From Lysobacter concretionis Ko07 = DSM 16239 (lineage in GTDB: Bacteria; Pseudomonadota; Gammaproteobacteria; Xanthomonadales; Xanthomonadaceae): a stretch of 64,000 bases of DNA. A model generated the notes under the pieces. That model was not told the origin of the DNA, did no database searches, and saw nothing but the letters and a program-made list of their open reading frames with translations. Location: positions 124,001-188,000 of the forward strand of contig NZ_AVPS01000005.1 in assembly GCF_000768345.1 (NCBI RefSeq). Reading direction: 5' to 3'. The translations under genes and the position numbers were made by a program. Of this stretch, positions 54,772 through 62,823 are shown one piece after another (the stretch's first letter is position 1; the number at the start of each line of letters is the position of its first letter).

Positions 54772-54944
54772 AGGATCAGGTAGACCACGATGCCGGGAAA
54801 GGCCGCGGAAGCGATGGAGACGAGGACAAACAGCACCCGCAGCAGGGTCGAACTCCAGCCGAACCGTTGCGCGATGCCGCCCAGGACGCCGGCAATGATG
54901 CGGTCACTGCGTGATCGGGTGAACGGGCGCGGTGCAGGGTCCAT
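54741..54944 (-). CDS. PspC-domain protein
   Basis: 67-residue protein starting MDPAPRPFTRSRSDRIIAGV. RSRSDRIIAGVLGGIAQRFG followed by a hydrophobic helix (LLRVLFVLVSIASAAFPGIVV) and LWLLMP is the full PspC domain of stress-responsive membrane proteins. No pspA or pspB is present, so it is an orphan. The upstream frame open to 55202 is not related. It directly precedes the HExxH protein gene. Confidence 0.88.
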   Translation of the reverse strand: MDPAPRPFTRSRSDRIIAGVLGGIAQRFGWSSTLLRVLFVLVSIASAAFPGIVVYLILWLLMPEEST

Positions 54945-55029
54945 GCGGTTGGTATCGATGTATGCGTGAACGGAGGGCAACGCCCGCGAGTCTAGCGCGC
55001 GGCCGTGATAGCGACGCGTGATGGCCGGC

Positions 55030-56136
55030 CTAGCGGGAACGCTGCGCCAGCCAGTCGTGGATCGCCTGCGGCACCTCGCGCTGGGCACGGCTGGAGACGT
55101 AGATGCCGATGTGGCCGCCACGGAACGACAGCTCGCTGTAGTCGTCGCTGCCGACCAGCCCACCCAGCGCTTTGGACGAGGCCGGCGGCACCAGATGGTC
55201 ATGCTCGGCGAACACGTTCAATACCGGCATGTCGACCTGGGCCAGATCGACGTTGCGGTCGCCGATGCGGATGCTGCCGTTGAGGAATCCGTTGGCCTGA
55301 TAGAACTGCTTGGCGAACTGCCGGAACGCTTCGCCGGCCTGGTCGGGCGAGTCGAAGATCCAGTTCTCCATGCGCAGGAAATCCTCCAGCGCCTGCCGGT
55401 CATCGAGGATGTCGACCAGGCCCACGTACTTCTGCACGAACAGCCGCCACGGCTTCAGCGTGAGGTAGGTGAAATTCATCATGTCGGCCGGGATGTTGCC
55501 GAGCGCATCGACCATCGCATCCACATCGATCCCGCGCACCCAGTTGGCCAGCATGTTGTCGTCGGTATGGAAGTCGACCGGCGTGACCATGGTCACCAGG
55601 TTGCGCACCTTGCCGGGATTGAGCGCGGCGTAGCACAGCGAAAACGCGCCGCCCTGGCAGATGCCGAGCAGGTTGATCGCGTCCAGATGATGGGCCCTGC
55701 GGATGTGGTCGACCGCGCCACCGAGGTAGCGCTGGATGTAGTCCTCCAGCTCCAGGTAGCGGTCGGAACGGTCCGGGTAGCCCCAGTCGAGGATGTACAC
55801 GTCCTCGCCGCGCGCCAGCAGCCCGCGCACGATGGATTTGTCCGGCTGCAGGTCGACCATGTAGGGCCGGTTGACCAGCGCGTAGGCGATCAGCAGCGGC
55901 ACCTTGGCCGTCGGCGCGCGGCCGCCTTCCAGCGTGGTCCCGCGGTAGCGGTACAGCACGACCTTGCCGTCGCGCCAGACTTCCTCCTTGGCCGTCGCGC
56001 CGTAGTCGATGTTGTCGACCTCGCGCAGGGTATCGAGACCGGCGCGCAGCTTGGCCTGCGCCTGCATGGCCTCCTGTGCCAGCGCATCGGCGGTGAAATT
56101 CAGGGGACCGGTGGCGAACATCGGGGGCTTGTCCAT
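55030..56136 (-). CDS. phaC: Class III PHA synthase subunit PhaC
   Basis: 368-residue catalytic subunit that polymerises (R)-3-hydroxyacyl-CoA into polyhydroxyalkanoate granules. The lipase-like box GICQGG carries the nucleophile C160. The acid is in FAEHDHLVPP (about 315) and the histidine in FRGGHIGIYVS (about 345). The short length is typical of class III, which needs PhaE. The ATG is 1 bp after the phaE stop, so the two subunits are coupled. Confidence 0.94.
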   Translation of the reverse strand: MDKPPMFATGPLNFTADALAQEAMQAQAKLRAGLDTLREVDNIDYGATAKEEVWRDGKVVLYRYRGTTLEGGRAPTAKVPLLIAYALVNRPYMVDLQPDKSIVRGLLARGEDVYILDWGYPDRSDRYLELEDYIQRYLGGAVDHIRRAHHLDAINLLGICQGGAFSLCYAALNPGKVRNLVTMVTPVDFHTDDNMLANWVRGIDVDAMVDALGNIPADMMNFTYLTLKPWRLFVQKYVGLVDILDDRQALEDFLRMENWIFDSPDQAGEAFRQFAKQFYQANGFLNGSIRIGDRNVDLAQVDMPVLNVFAEHDHLVPPASSKALGGLVGSDDYSELSFRGGHIGIYVSSRAQREVPQAIHDWLAQRSR

Positions 56137-56137
56137 G

Positions 56138-57478
56138 TCAGCGTGCCTTCGCGGTGGGATTGGCTACCGCGGAACGTGTTGCGGATGCGGATTTTTTCAT
56201 TGCCGCCGAAGCGCCCGGCTTGTTCGTCGGGGACGCTTTCTTCAGGACCGGTTTTGCGGCTCCGCGCTTTGACGTGTTTTTCGTGGCCTTGGCGGCGGGT
56301 GCGGGCTGCTTCGATGCCGGTCGGGAGACCGCTTTTGCAGCCGTTTTTGACGAAACTTTCGTCGCGGCTTTCGCCGCAGGCTTGCCGGTGGCAGCCTTCG
56401 TCCGCGGCGCGCGCGCTCGCCCACCGTCACCAGGGCCGGAAGCCGGTGGCGGCTTCGGCGCCGCACCGTCCAGTCGATCGCGCAAGCGCCGCAGATCGCG
56501 TTCCAGTTGCGCGATCTTGCGATGCGCGGCATCGACCTCGGTGCGTGTCGGCACGCCCATCGCCTCGCCGGCCTGCTCGACCTCACGCTGCACCGCCGCG
56601 CGCAGACGCATCTGCGCATTCACCAGCGCGCCATAGGCGTCGCGGAACCGCGGCGACAGCGCGATCTCGGCATATGCCTCCTCGGCTGCATCGATCCACA
56701 GGTCGAACAGCGCGCGGGTCGATTCCAGTTGCCGGCCCGGCTCGCTGCAAGCCGCGAGCTTCTCCTCGAAACGCTTGAACGCGTCCTGCATCGCCTCGGC
56801 CAGCAACGCCTGGTAGCTCTTGTCCTGCTGCTGGTAATCCTGCATGGCTGCTGCCAGCTGCTGCCAGCGCTGCTGATGCTCGCGGGTGAAGCCCAGTGCC
56901 GGCGTGTCCAGCCAAGACCGGCCCTCACGCTGCATCTGCTCCAGCCACGGCGCAGCCTGCGCGAACCACTGCTCGAAACCGTGCTGGCCCGGCCCCTGCA
57001 TCCCACGCAAGGCCTCGGCGAACGGGTTGCCGCCAGTGCTACCAAAGGCCTGCTTCCAGGCCTTGGCGACATCGGCTGCGCTGGCGTTCTGACCGGCGAA
57101 CTGCGCCGCCAGTTGCTGCATCTGTGCGTACCAGCCCCGCGCCTGCGCGTTGAAGCGCTCAACCGCGGTATCGGCAGGTTGGCTGCCTCCGCGGGCGAGT
57201 TGCGACCACCACGCCAGCGCCTCGTTCCAACCGGGCATCGCGCCGGCGGTTCCGGCCGACGGGCCGGCACCTGCATGGCCGGCATCGGAAAATCCGGGGA
57301 ATCCGCTGCCCGGAAAGCCCGCTGTCGAAAATCCCGGCGCGGATGCGGGCGCCGTTTCGCCGCGCATCATCTCGCCCCAGCGACTCCAGTACTGCCGCGC
57401 CAGCGAGGCGAAGTCGTCGCTACCGCTACCGAAACCTTCGGGCGGAAAGCCGCCCATGCCGAAACCGTGATTGGCCAT
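56138..57478 (-). CDS. phaE: Class III PHA synthase subunit PhaE
   Basis: 446-residue partner subunit that activates PhaC. ANHGFGMGGFPPEGF and a Gly/Pro/Ala-rich N-terminus lead into a helical middle with Trp-rich repeats and the PhaE core (about 255-330: YAEIALSPRFRDAYGALVNA, MRLRAAVQREVEQAGEAMG). The C-terminal 100 residues are Lys/Ala/Pro-rich and histone-H1-like (ATGKPAAKAATKVSSKTAAK), an extension that resembles PhaF/phasin DNA-binding tails. ATG 57478 follows GGGAGAG. First gene of the phaEC pair. Confidence 0.9.
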   Translation of the reverse strand: MANHGFGMGGFPPEGFGSGSDDFASLARQYWSRWGEMMRGETAPASAPGFSTAGFPGSGFPGFSDAGHAGAGPSAGTAGAMPGWNEALAWWSQLARGGSQPADTAVERFNAQARGWYAQMQQLAAQFAGQNASAADVAKAWKQAFGSTGGNPFAEALRGMQGPGQHGFEQWFAQAAPWLEQMQREGRSWLDTPALGFTREHQQRWQQLAAAMQDYQQQDKSYQALLAEAMQDAFKRFEEKLAACSEPGRQLESTRALFDLWIDAAEEAYAEIALSPRFRDAYGALVNAQMRLRAAVQREVEQAGEAMGVPTRTEVDAAHRKIAQLERDLRRLRDRLDGAAPKPPPASGPGDGGRARAPRTKAATGKPAAKAATKVSSKTAAKAVSRPASKQPAPAAKATKNTSKRGAAKPVLKKASPTNKPGASAAMKKSASATRSAVANPTAKAR

Positions 57479-57551
57479 TCCACTCTCCCAAGCGTGACGT
57501 CGATCATAGCAACGCCCGCGCCGCATGCTCCGGCGTTACCGGAGGCCGGAC

Positions 57552-58172
57552 TCAGGGTTTGGGGATGCGCACCGTCTTGCTGATCATCAAGGTGCCCGAC
57601 AACGCGAACATCAGCACCAGCGGATGGAATTGCCACGGACCCAGCTTGACCATGCCGAACCACAACTGGCTGCCGATCGCGCCCTGCCAGGCCGCGATCC
57701 ACAGCACCACCACCAGCACCAGACTGGTCGGAATAGGCGTGCCCTCGAAATATTTGACCTTGCCCTCCGCGCCCGACAACTGCTCGGCGGTGACGTTGTA
57801 GCGCGCCAGGCGGCTGACCCCGCAGCCGACGAAGAAGCTCAATACCACCCAGTCCCAGCCGCCTTGCAGGCCGCAGGCGTAGGCCAGCGCGGCCGGAGCG
57901 ACGCCGAAGGAAATCACGTCGGCCAGCGAATCCAGCTCACGGCCCAGGGTCGAGGCTGACTTGCGCCAGCGCGCAATCCGGCCATCGAGCGCATCGAAGA
58001 TGAAGGCCAGCGGGATCAAGGCCATGCCGATCATCAGGTCGCGCACGATGCCGTCCTGCAGGAAGCGCATCGCAGCGAAGATCGCGCCGGTGCCGCAAAA
58101 GGCATTGCCGAGGGTGAACCAGTCCGCAAGTTGGAATTCACGAAGCATCGTGAAGTGGCGAGGCTGCTGCAT
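57552..58172 (-). CDS. pssA: CDP-diacylglycerol-serine O-phosphatidyltransferase
   Basis: 206-residue membrane enzyme making phosphatidylserine, the precursor of phosphatidylethanolamine. The CDP-alcohol phosphotransferase motif is complete: DALDGRIARW...G..LDSLAD (about 60-85). Five or six helices follow. This is the integral-membrane (Gram-positive-like, PssA type II) form. The ATG at 58172 with GGAG upstream is preferred; the frame extends to 58418 without similarity. It lies 73 bp upstream of phaE on the same strand. Confidence 0.88.
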   Translation of the reverse strand: MQQPRHFTMLREFQLADWFTLGNAFCGTGAIFAAMRFLQDGIVRDLMIGMALIPLAFIFDALDGRIARWRKSASTLGRELDSLADVISFGVAPAALAYACGLQGGWDWVVLSFFVGCGVSRLARYNVTAEQLSGAEGKVKYFEGTPIPTSLVLVVVLWIAAWQGAIGSQLWFGMVKLGPWQFHPLVLMFALSGTLMISKTVRIPKP

Positions 58173-58380
58173 GCGATTGCTCCGGTAAGGTTTGCCATCA
58201 TCGCGCAAACTGCTGCCCAGCCTGCCAAAAACCGGGCGGCAGCGCCAAGTGCGATGCCGGCAGGTGTCTAGCGGTACGTCCCGCGGGCGATCCGGAAAGG
58301 ACGCGAGGCTACAGGCGGCGGCCTGCCGCGACCACAATGGCTGTCCACGCCACCGCCAGCACGAAATTCTCCAGAACGTC

Positions 58381-59487
58381 ATGCCCACCCCACCCCGAAA
58401 GATCTTGCATGTCGACATGGATGCGTTCTACGCGTCGGTCGAGCAGCGCGACGACCCCGACCTGCGCGGCAAGCCGGTGGTGGTCGCCTGGCGCGGTGCG
58501 CGCTCGGTGGTGTGCGCGGCCAGCTACGAGGCGCGGGTGTTCGGCGTGCGCTCGGCGATGCCGGCCGGTCGCGCGGAACGGCTGTGCCCGCAGGCGATCT
58601 TCGTACCGCCGGATTTCGTCCGCTACAAGGCGGTGTCGCAGCAGGTCCGCGAAATCTTCGCCCGCCACACCGACCTCATCGAGCCGCTGTCGCTCGACGA
58701 GGCCTACCTGGATGTCACCCGCACCAGGACCGCCCTGCCTTCGGCCACCGCGACGGCGGAAGCGATCCGCGCCGCGATCCGCGGGGAAACCGGATTGACG
58801 GCCTCCGCCGGCGTGGCCTCCAACAAATTTCTCGCCAAGATCGCCTCGGACTGGAACAAGCCCGACGGTATCTGCGTGATCCGCCCGCGCCAGGTCGAGG
58901 CGTTCCTGACGCCCTTGCCGGTCGGTCGCCTGCCGGGTGTCGGCAAGGTGATGCAGGGTCGGTTGGCCGAACTGGGCATCGCCACCGTCGGCCAGTTGCG
59001 CCAGTTGCCGGCGACCGAACTGGAGCTGCGCTTCGGTCGTTGGGGCCGGCGCCTGCACGAGCTGTCGCAGGGCATCGACAACAACCCGGTACGGCCGGAG
59101 CGTCCGAGCATGCAGATCTCCTCCGAAGACACCTTCGCGCACGACCTGCTGCTGGCCGATCTGGAGCCGCACATCCGCCGGCTCGCCGAAAACACCTGGG
59201 CCGGTTACCAGCGCGAACGGCAGCGGCATCCGGACCGCGTCGCCCGCACCGTGGTGCTGAAGCTCAAGACCGGCGACTTCCGCCTGCTCACCCGCAGCCT
59301 GACACCACCGACGCGGCCGGCGTCGCTGGAAGCGCTGGCCGGCATTGCCTGCGACCTGCGCGCACGCGTCGACCTGCCCGTGGACACGCGGTATCGCCTG
59401 GTCGGCGTCGGCCTGTCGGGTTTCATCGAGCAGGACGACAACCGCGCCCAGTCGGACCTGTTCGGAGAGCCGTTCGAGGCGATCTGA
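58381..59487 (+). CDS. dinB: DNA polymerase IV
   Basis: 368-residue Y-family translesion polymerase. Catalytic residues lie in HVDMDAFYASVE (D12) and SLDEAYLD (about 107). The little-finger domain follows, and the chain ends in QSDLFGEPFEAI, a beta-clamp-binding motif. The ATG at 58381 gives the family N-terminus. The 208-bp upstream region shared with pssA shows no clear LexA site to my eye, so SOS control is not evident. Confidence 0.95.
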   Translation: MPTPPRKILHVDMDAFYASVEQRDDPDLRGKPVVVAWRGARSVVCAASYEARVFGVRSAMPAGRAERLCPQAIFVPPDFVRYKAVSQQVREIFARHTDLIEPLSLDEAYLDVTRTRTALPSATATAEAIRAAIRGETGLTASAGVASNKFLAKIASDWNKPDGICVIRPRQVEAFLTPLPVGRLPGVGKVMQGRLAELGIATVGQLRQLPATELELRFGRWGRRLHELSQGIDNNPVRPERPSMQISSEDTFAHDLLLADLEPHIRRLAENTWAGYQRERQRHPDRVARTVVLKLKTGDFRLLTRSLTPPTRPASLEALAGIACDLRARVDLPVDTRYRLVGVGLSGFIEQDDNRAQSDLFGEPFEAI

Positions 59488-59578
59488 ACTGGATGGGCGT
59501 TCTGATAAGTCCGCGGTTCAACCTCCAACCGCCGCCGACAAGGGCGACGCCCCGCCGCTCGCACACATCCACGGATTG

Positions 59579-60448
59579 TCAGCCGGCGGGTGACGCCGCG
59601 ACAGCTTCTTCCGACGCGACAGCCGCGGAATCGTCCGACGAGCCCCGCTTCGGCTTCAACAGCAACTCCAGCGCCTTGCCCACCATCGCGAACGCGAACG
59701 CGCCCGTCACATGGGTCGCCGCGCCCAGCCCCGCGCCGCAATCGAGCTTGAGCGCGGCATCGCCCGCCACCTGCGGGCGTACACCGCAGACGCTGCCATC
59801 GGCTTGCGGGTATTTCACGTTTTCCAGCGAATACACCGCCGGCACGCTGAAGTACCGCTGCGGGCTCCTGGGGAAGTTGAACTCGGCGCGCAGTTTCTTG
59901 CGGATCAACGCCAGCATCGCGTCGTGCTCGGTCCGCGACAGGTCGCGCACCCGCACCTGGGTCGGATCGGTCCGGCCACCGGCCGAGCCGCACACCACCA
60001 GCGGCAATTTGCGTCGACGGCACCAGGCGATCAGTTCGACCTTGCTGCGGAAACTGTCGCAGGCATCCAGCACGAGATCGAAGTCGCGATCCAGCATTGC
60101 CGCCAGCGTCGAGGCGGTCAGGAATTGTTCCACCGCCTCCACCTCGACCAGCGGATTGATCGCGCGACAGCGCTCGGCCATCGCCACCACCTTCGCGCGG
60201 CCGAACTGGCCTTCGTGCGCGGGCAGCTGGCGGTTGCTGTTGGACACACAGATGTCATCGGCATCGATCAGGCTGAGGTGGCCGACCCCGCTGCGAACGA
60301 GCGCCTCCACCACCCAGGAGCCGACGCCCCCCATGCCGACCACGGCCACTCTGGAGTCCGCGAAACGTGCCAGTGCGCCGTGGCCATACAAACGGTCGAT
60401 CCCGCCGAAACGCTCCAGCAGGCTTGGGTCCAGGGAGGAAGTTGTCAT
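59579..60448 (-). CDS. tcdA: tRNA threonylcarbamoyladenosine dehydratase TcdA
   Basis: 289-residue E1-like enzyme that cyclises t6A37 to ct6A in tRNAs decoding ANN codons. Nucleotide-binding VVGMGGVGSWVVEALVRSG (about 37), the R-containing DDICVSNSNRQ, and a membrane-associated hydrophobic C-terminal segment (VTGAFAFAMVGKALELLL) match TcdA/CsdL. The C-terminus has an extra acidic/Ala tail. ATG 60448 is used. It is convergent with dinB. Confidence 0.9.
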   Translation of the reverse strand: MTTSSLDPSLLERFGGIDRLYGHGALARFADSRVAVVGMGGVGSWVVEALVRSGVGHLSLIDADDICVSNSNRQLPAHEGQFGRAKVVAMAERCRAINPLVEVEAVEQFLTASTLAAMLDRDFDLVLDACDSFRSKVELIAWCRRRKLPLVVCGSAGGRTDPTQVRVRDLSRTEHDAMLALIRKKLRAEFNFPRSPQRYFSVPAVYSLENVKYPQADGSVCGVRPQVAGDAALKLDCGAGLGAATHVTGAFAFAMVGKALELLLKPKRGSSDDSAAVASEEAVAASPAG

Positions 60449-60527
60449 GCGCACAGTGTAAATCCCGCTCGTCCGGCCTGCTGCATGGCGCGTGTTATCG
60501 TTCCGCGCAATTCACAGGAGCCCGGCC

Positions 60528-60989
60528 ATGAGCAACCCCCAGCCCGATACCAGTCACGACGGCAAGCGTCCGGCCAACGGCGCGAAATACCTCATCCTGC
60601 TGCTGGTGGGACTGGTCATCGGCGTGATCGCCACGGTCATGGTGCTGCGTGCGGTGGAGGGCAGGAAGGACTGGCAGGACCATTTCCCGGAAGCGGCGAT
60701 GCGCGTCATGGCAGCGCACTCCGCGCAGTTGCAGATCAGCATGAAGGCCAACCGCTGCAGCGCGACCGACACCCTGCCCCATCTGCAGGCACTGCGCACG
60801 ATCGCCAACGACCTTGAACCTGCGCTCCCCGGCCTGAGTGACGACAAGCGCTTCGCCGAGCACGCCAGCCGGTTCCGCGCCACCCTGGATGCCGCGCTGG
60901 CCAGCCCGCCGCTCAATTGCGAAGGCCTGGCGGAAACCACCAGGAAGATCGGCGAGGACTGCAAGGCCTGCCATCAGGACTTCCGTTGA
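60528..60989 (+). CDS. Membrane-anchored c'-like cytochrome
   Basis: 153 residues with an N-terminal uncleaved helix (YLILLLVGLVIGVIATVMVL), a helical body and a C-terminal heme site CKACHQDFR ending the chain. The heme motif at the extreme C-terminus of a four-helix protein is the layout of cytochromes c' and c556. ACAGGAG at 60514-60520 marks ATG 60528. Two cysteines in NRCSAT and LNCEGL may form a disulfide. The role (gas binding or electron transfer) is undetermined. Confidence 0.82.
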   Translation: MSNPQPDTSHDGKRPANGAKYLILLLVGLVIGVIATVMVLRAVEGRKDWQDHFPEAAMRVMAAHSAQLQISMKANRCSATDTLPHLQALRTIANDLEPALPGLSDDKRFAEHASRFRATLDAALASPPLNCEGLAETTRKIGEDCKACHQDFR

Positions 60990-61156
60990 GTGCCCACCGG
61001 TTGTGATCGGCCGCATCGGCCCGTCACGCCGGCGTCGCCGGTCACTGGCCGCATGGGGGCGAGTGCCCGGTTGATCGCCTGTTCACGCATCCGCGCCTAG
61101 TTTGGGAACTCGTGGCGATCTCGCCACCGATTCTTCCCGCCACGCCGGAGATGCTC

Positions 61157-61648
61157 ATGAACACCCCGTCCACAAACAACAAGAACCCTCGCCTGATCGT
61201 CATCGCCGCGGCGGCCGCACTCGCCCTTGCCGGCTGCGCGACAGGCCCGGGCTACGGTTCCAACAGCGGCTACGTAACATCCCCGGGATACGGCACTCCG
61301 GCCAATTGCTACGATTGCGGCACCGTCGTGCGGATCGAGCAGGTGGCCGGCAACAGCAATGTCCCCGACGCCACTGGCGCGGTGCTGGGCGGGATTGTGG
61401 GTGCGGCAGCAGGACGTGAACTGGGCGACGACAAGAGCTCGGGACGCCGCAACACCGCGACCGTGGCCGGTGCCGTGGCCGGAGCGCTTGCAGGCAACGC
61501 CATCCAGAAAAACATCAGCGGCGCGACTTACAACGTGCAAGTACGCATGGACAATGGCCGCACCGTCGTCGTCAGCCAGCGCGACCTGGACGGCATCCGC
61601 GAGGGTTCCTATGTCCGGGTATACGACGGTCGCGCCTGGGCACGCTGA
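61157..61648 (+). CDS. Glycine-zipper outer-membrane lipoprotein
   Basis: 163 residues. The lipoprotein signal ends in LALAGC (about residue 27). A Gly/Tyr-rich linker with CYDC follows, and then the glycine-zipper helices GAVLGGIVGAAAGRELG and ATVAGAVAGALAGNAIQ (about 78-118). A C-terminal beta domain (YNVQVRMDNGRTVVVSQ) resembles SlyB and the 17-kDa antigen family. ATG 61157 lies 7 bp after GGAG. Envelope maintenance is the usual inference. Confidence 0.85.
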   Translation: MNTPSTNNKNPRLIVIAAAAALALAGCATGPGYGSNSGYVTSPGYGTPANCYDCGTVVRIEQVAGNSNVPDATGAVLGGIVGAAAGRELGDDKSSGRRNTATVAGAVAGALAGNAIQKNISGATYNVQVRMDNGRTVVVSQRDLDGIREGSYVRVYDGRAWAR

Positions 61649-61740
61649 CCCGGTGATCAATACGGCTGGCCCATCGGCATCGATCGGCCCGGGCATCGAC
61701 CGACTGGCCCCGGCCCATGTCGCACCAGCCCGCAACATCG

Positions 61741-61767
61741 ATGGCCCGCAGCGATGCGGGCCATTCT
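61741..61767 (+). terminator. Terminator after the glycine-zipper gene
   Basis: ATGGCCCGCA (61741-61750), loop GCGA, TGCGGGCCAT (61755-61764), then TCTTTA. Confidence 0.75.
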
Positions 61768-61789
61768 TTACACCAATAGTCCACGCACA

Positions 61790-61817
61790 AAAAACCCCGA
61801 CTTGAGTCGGGGTTTTT
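61790..61817. terminator. Bidirectional terminator of the cold shock gene
   Basis: AAAAACCCCGAC (61790-61801), loop TTGA, GTCGGGGTTTTT (61806-61817), 16 bases from the csp stop; A and T runs on both sides let it work in both directions. Confidence 0.88.
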
Positions 61818-61833
61818 CGAGACGGCTCAGACG

Positions 61834-62043
61834 TTATACCGCCTGGACCTCGTCAGCCTGCAGACCCTTCTGACCCTGGGTGACCACGAAGGACACCTGC
61901 TGGCCTTCCTGCAGGCTCTTGAAGCCCTCGGACTGGATCGCACGGAAATGCACGAAGACGTCTTCGCCATTCTCGCGGCTGATAAAGCCAAAACCCTTGG
62001 CATCGTTGAACCACTTGACGGTTCCGGTTTCACGGTTGGACAT
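61834..62043 (-). CDS. Cold shock protein, CspA family
   Basis: 69-residue single-stranded nucleic-acid-binding protein. RNP1 KGFGFISR and RNP2 VFVHFRAI are intact. The 210-bp spacer to the divergent DUF456 gene probably contains a long 5' untranslated leader, as is common for csp genes. Which paralogue this is, and whether it is cold-induced, cannot be told from the sequence. Confidence 0.96.
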   Translation of the reverse strand: MSNRETGTVKWFNDAKGFGFISRENGEDVFVHFRAIQSEGFKSLQEGQQVSFVVTQGQKGLQADEVQAV

Positions 62044-62253
62044 TTACTTGCTCCTTGGAACATGGATTGATAGCGGCGCGTTGAAAACAGCGCGGTCGCG
62101 CCGAGCTGGTTGCAAGGAAGAAGCAAGGTGCAACGATGAAGCGATCTTTGATCAACCACATCGGGCCAAGATTCACGGTGACCCTGACAAACAGCGGCCC
62201 GAAACTACCCCGCGCTCCGTGAAAATGCAATCACGAACTGCCAAGGACGTGCC

Positions 62254-62739
62254 ATGGACCTGCAAACGCTTTACTACGTGATCGCGGTAATCCTGGTCCT
62301 GCTTGGACTGGCCGGGACGATATTGCCGGCCATTCCCGGCGTACCGCTGGTGTTTGCCGGCATGCTGCTGGCTGCCTGGGCCGATGGGTTCGCGCAGGTC
62401 GGGGCATGGGTGATCGGGATACTGGGATTGCTGACCCTGATGTCGATTGCGATCGACCTGTTTGCCACCGCGGTGGGGGCCAGACGGGTGGGTGCGAGCC
62501 GCCTGGCGGTGGCAGGTGCGATCGTCGGCACCTTTGCGGGGCTGTTCTTCGGCATCATCGGCCTGCTGGCCGGACCCTTCATCGGCGCGTTGGCGGGCGA
62601 ACTCCTGCACAGCCGCGAAGTCCGCCACGCAACCCGGGTCGGCGTCGGCACCTGGGTCGGAATCCTGCTCGGCACCGCGCTCAAGATCGGCCTGGTGTTC
62701 GCCATGCTGGGTGTGTTCGCGATGGCCTGGCTGCTGTGA
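62254..62739 (+). CDS. DUF456-family membrane protein
   Basis: 161 residues, almost all hydrophobic with about five helices. ILPAIPGVPLVFAGMLLAAW near the N-terminus and GPFIGALAGEL in the middle are typical of DUF456. The role is unknown. Confidence 0.82.
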   Translation: MDLQTLYYVIAVILVLLGLAGTILPAIPGVPLVFAGMLLAAWADGFAQVGAWVIGILGLLTLMSIAIDLFATAVGARRVGASRLAVAGAIVGTFAGLFFGIIGLLAGPFIGALAGELLHSREVRHATRVGVGTWVGILLGTALKIGLVFAMLGVFAMAWLL

Positions 62740-62823
62740 TCGCTGCGGCCACCGGTTGCCACCTTCACGTTACAATTGATTGAAACTTGGCACAGTGGCG
62801 ACCCTGATCCAGGGGAAATTCGG

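Noticed and set aside
58173-58380. SOS (LexA) box upstream of dinB
   Set aside because: I looked for a palindromic LexA-type site in the spacer and saw none convincing.
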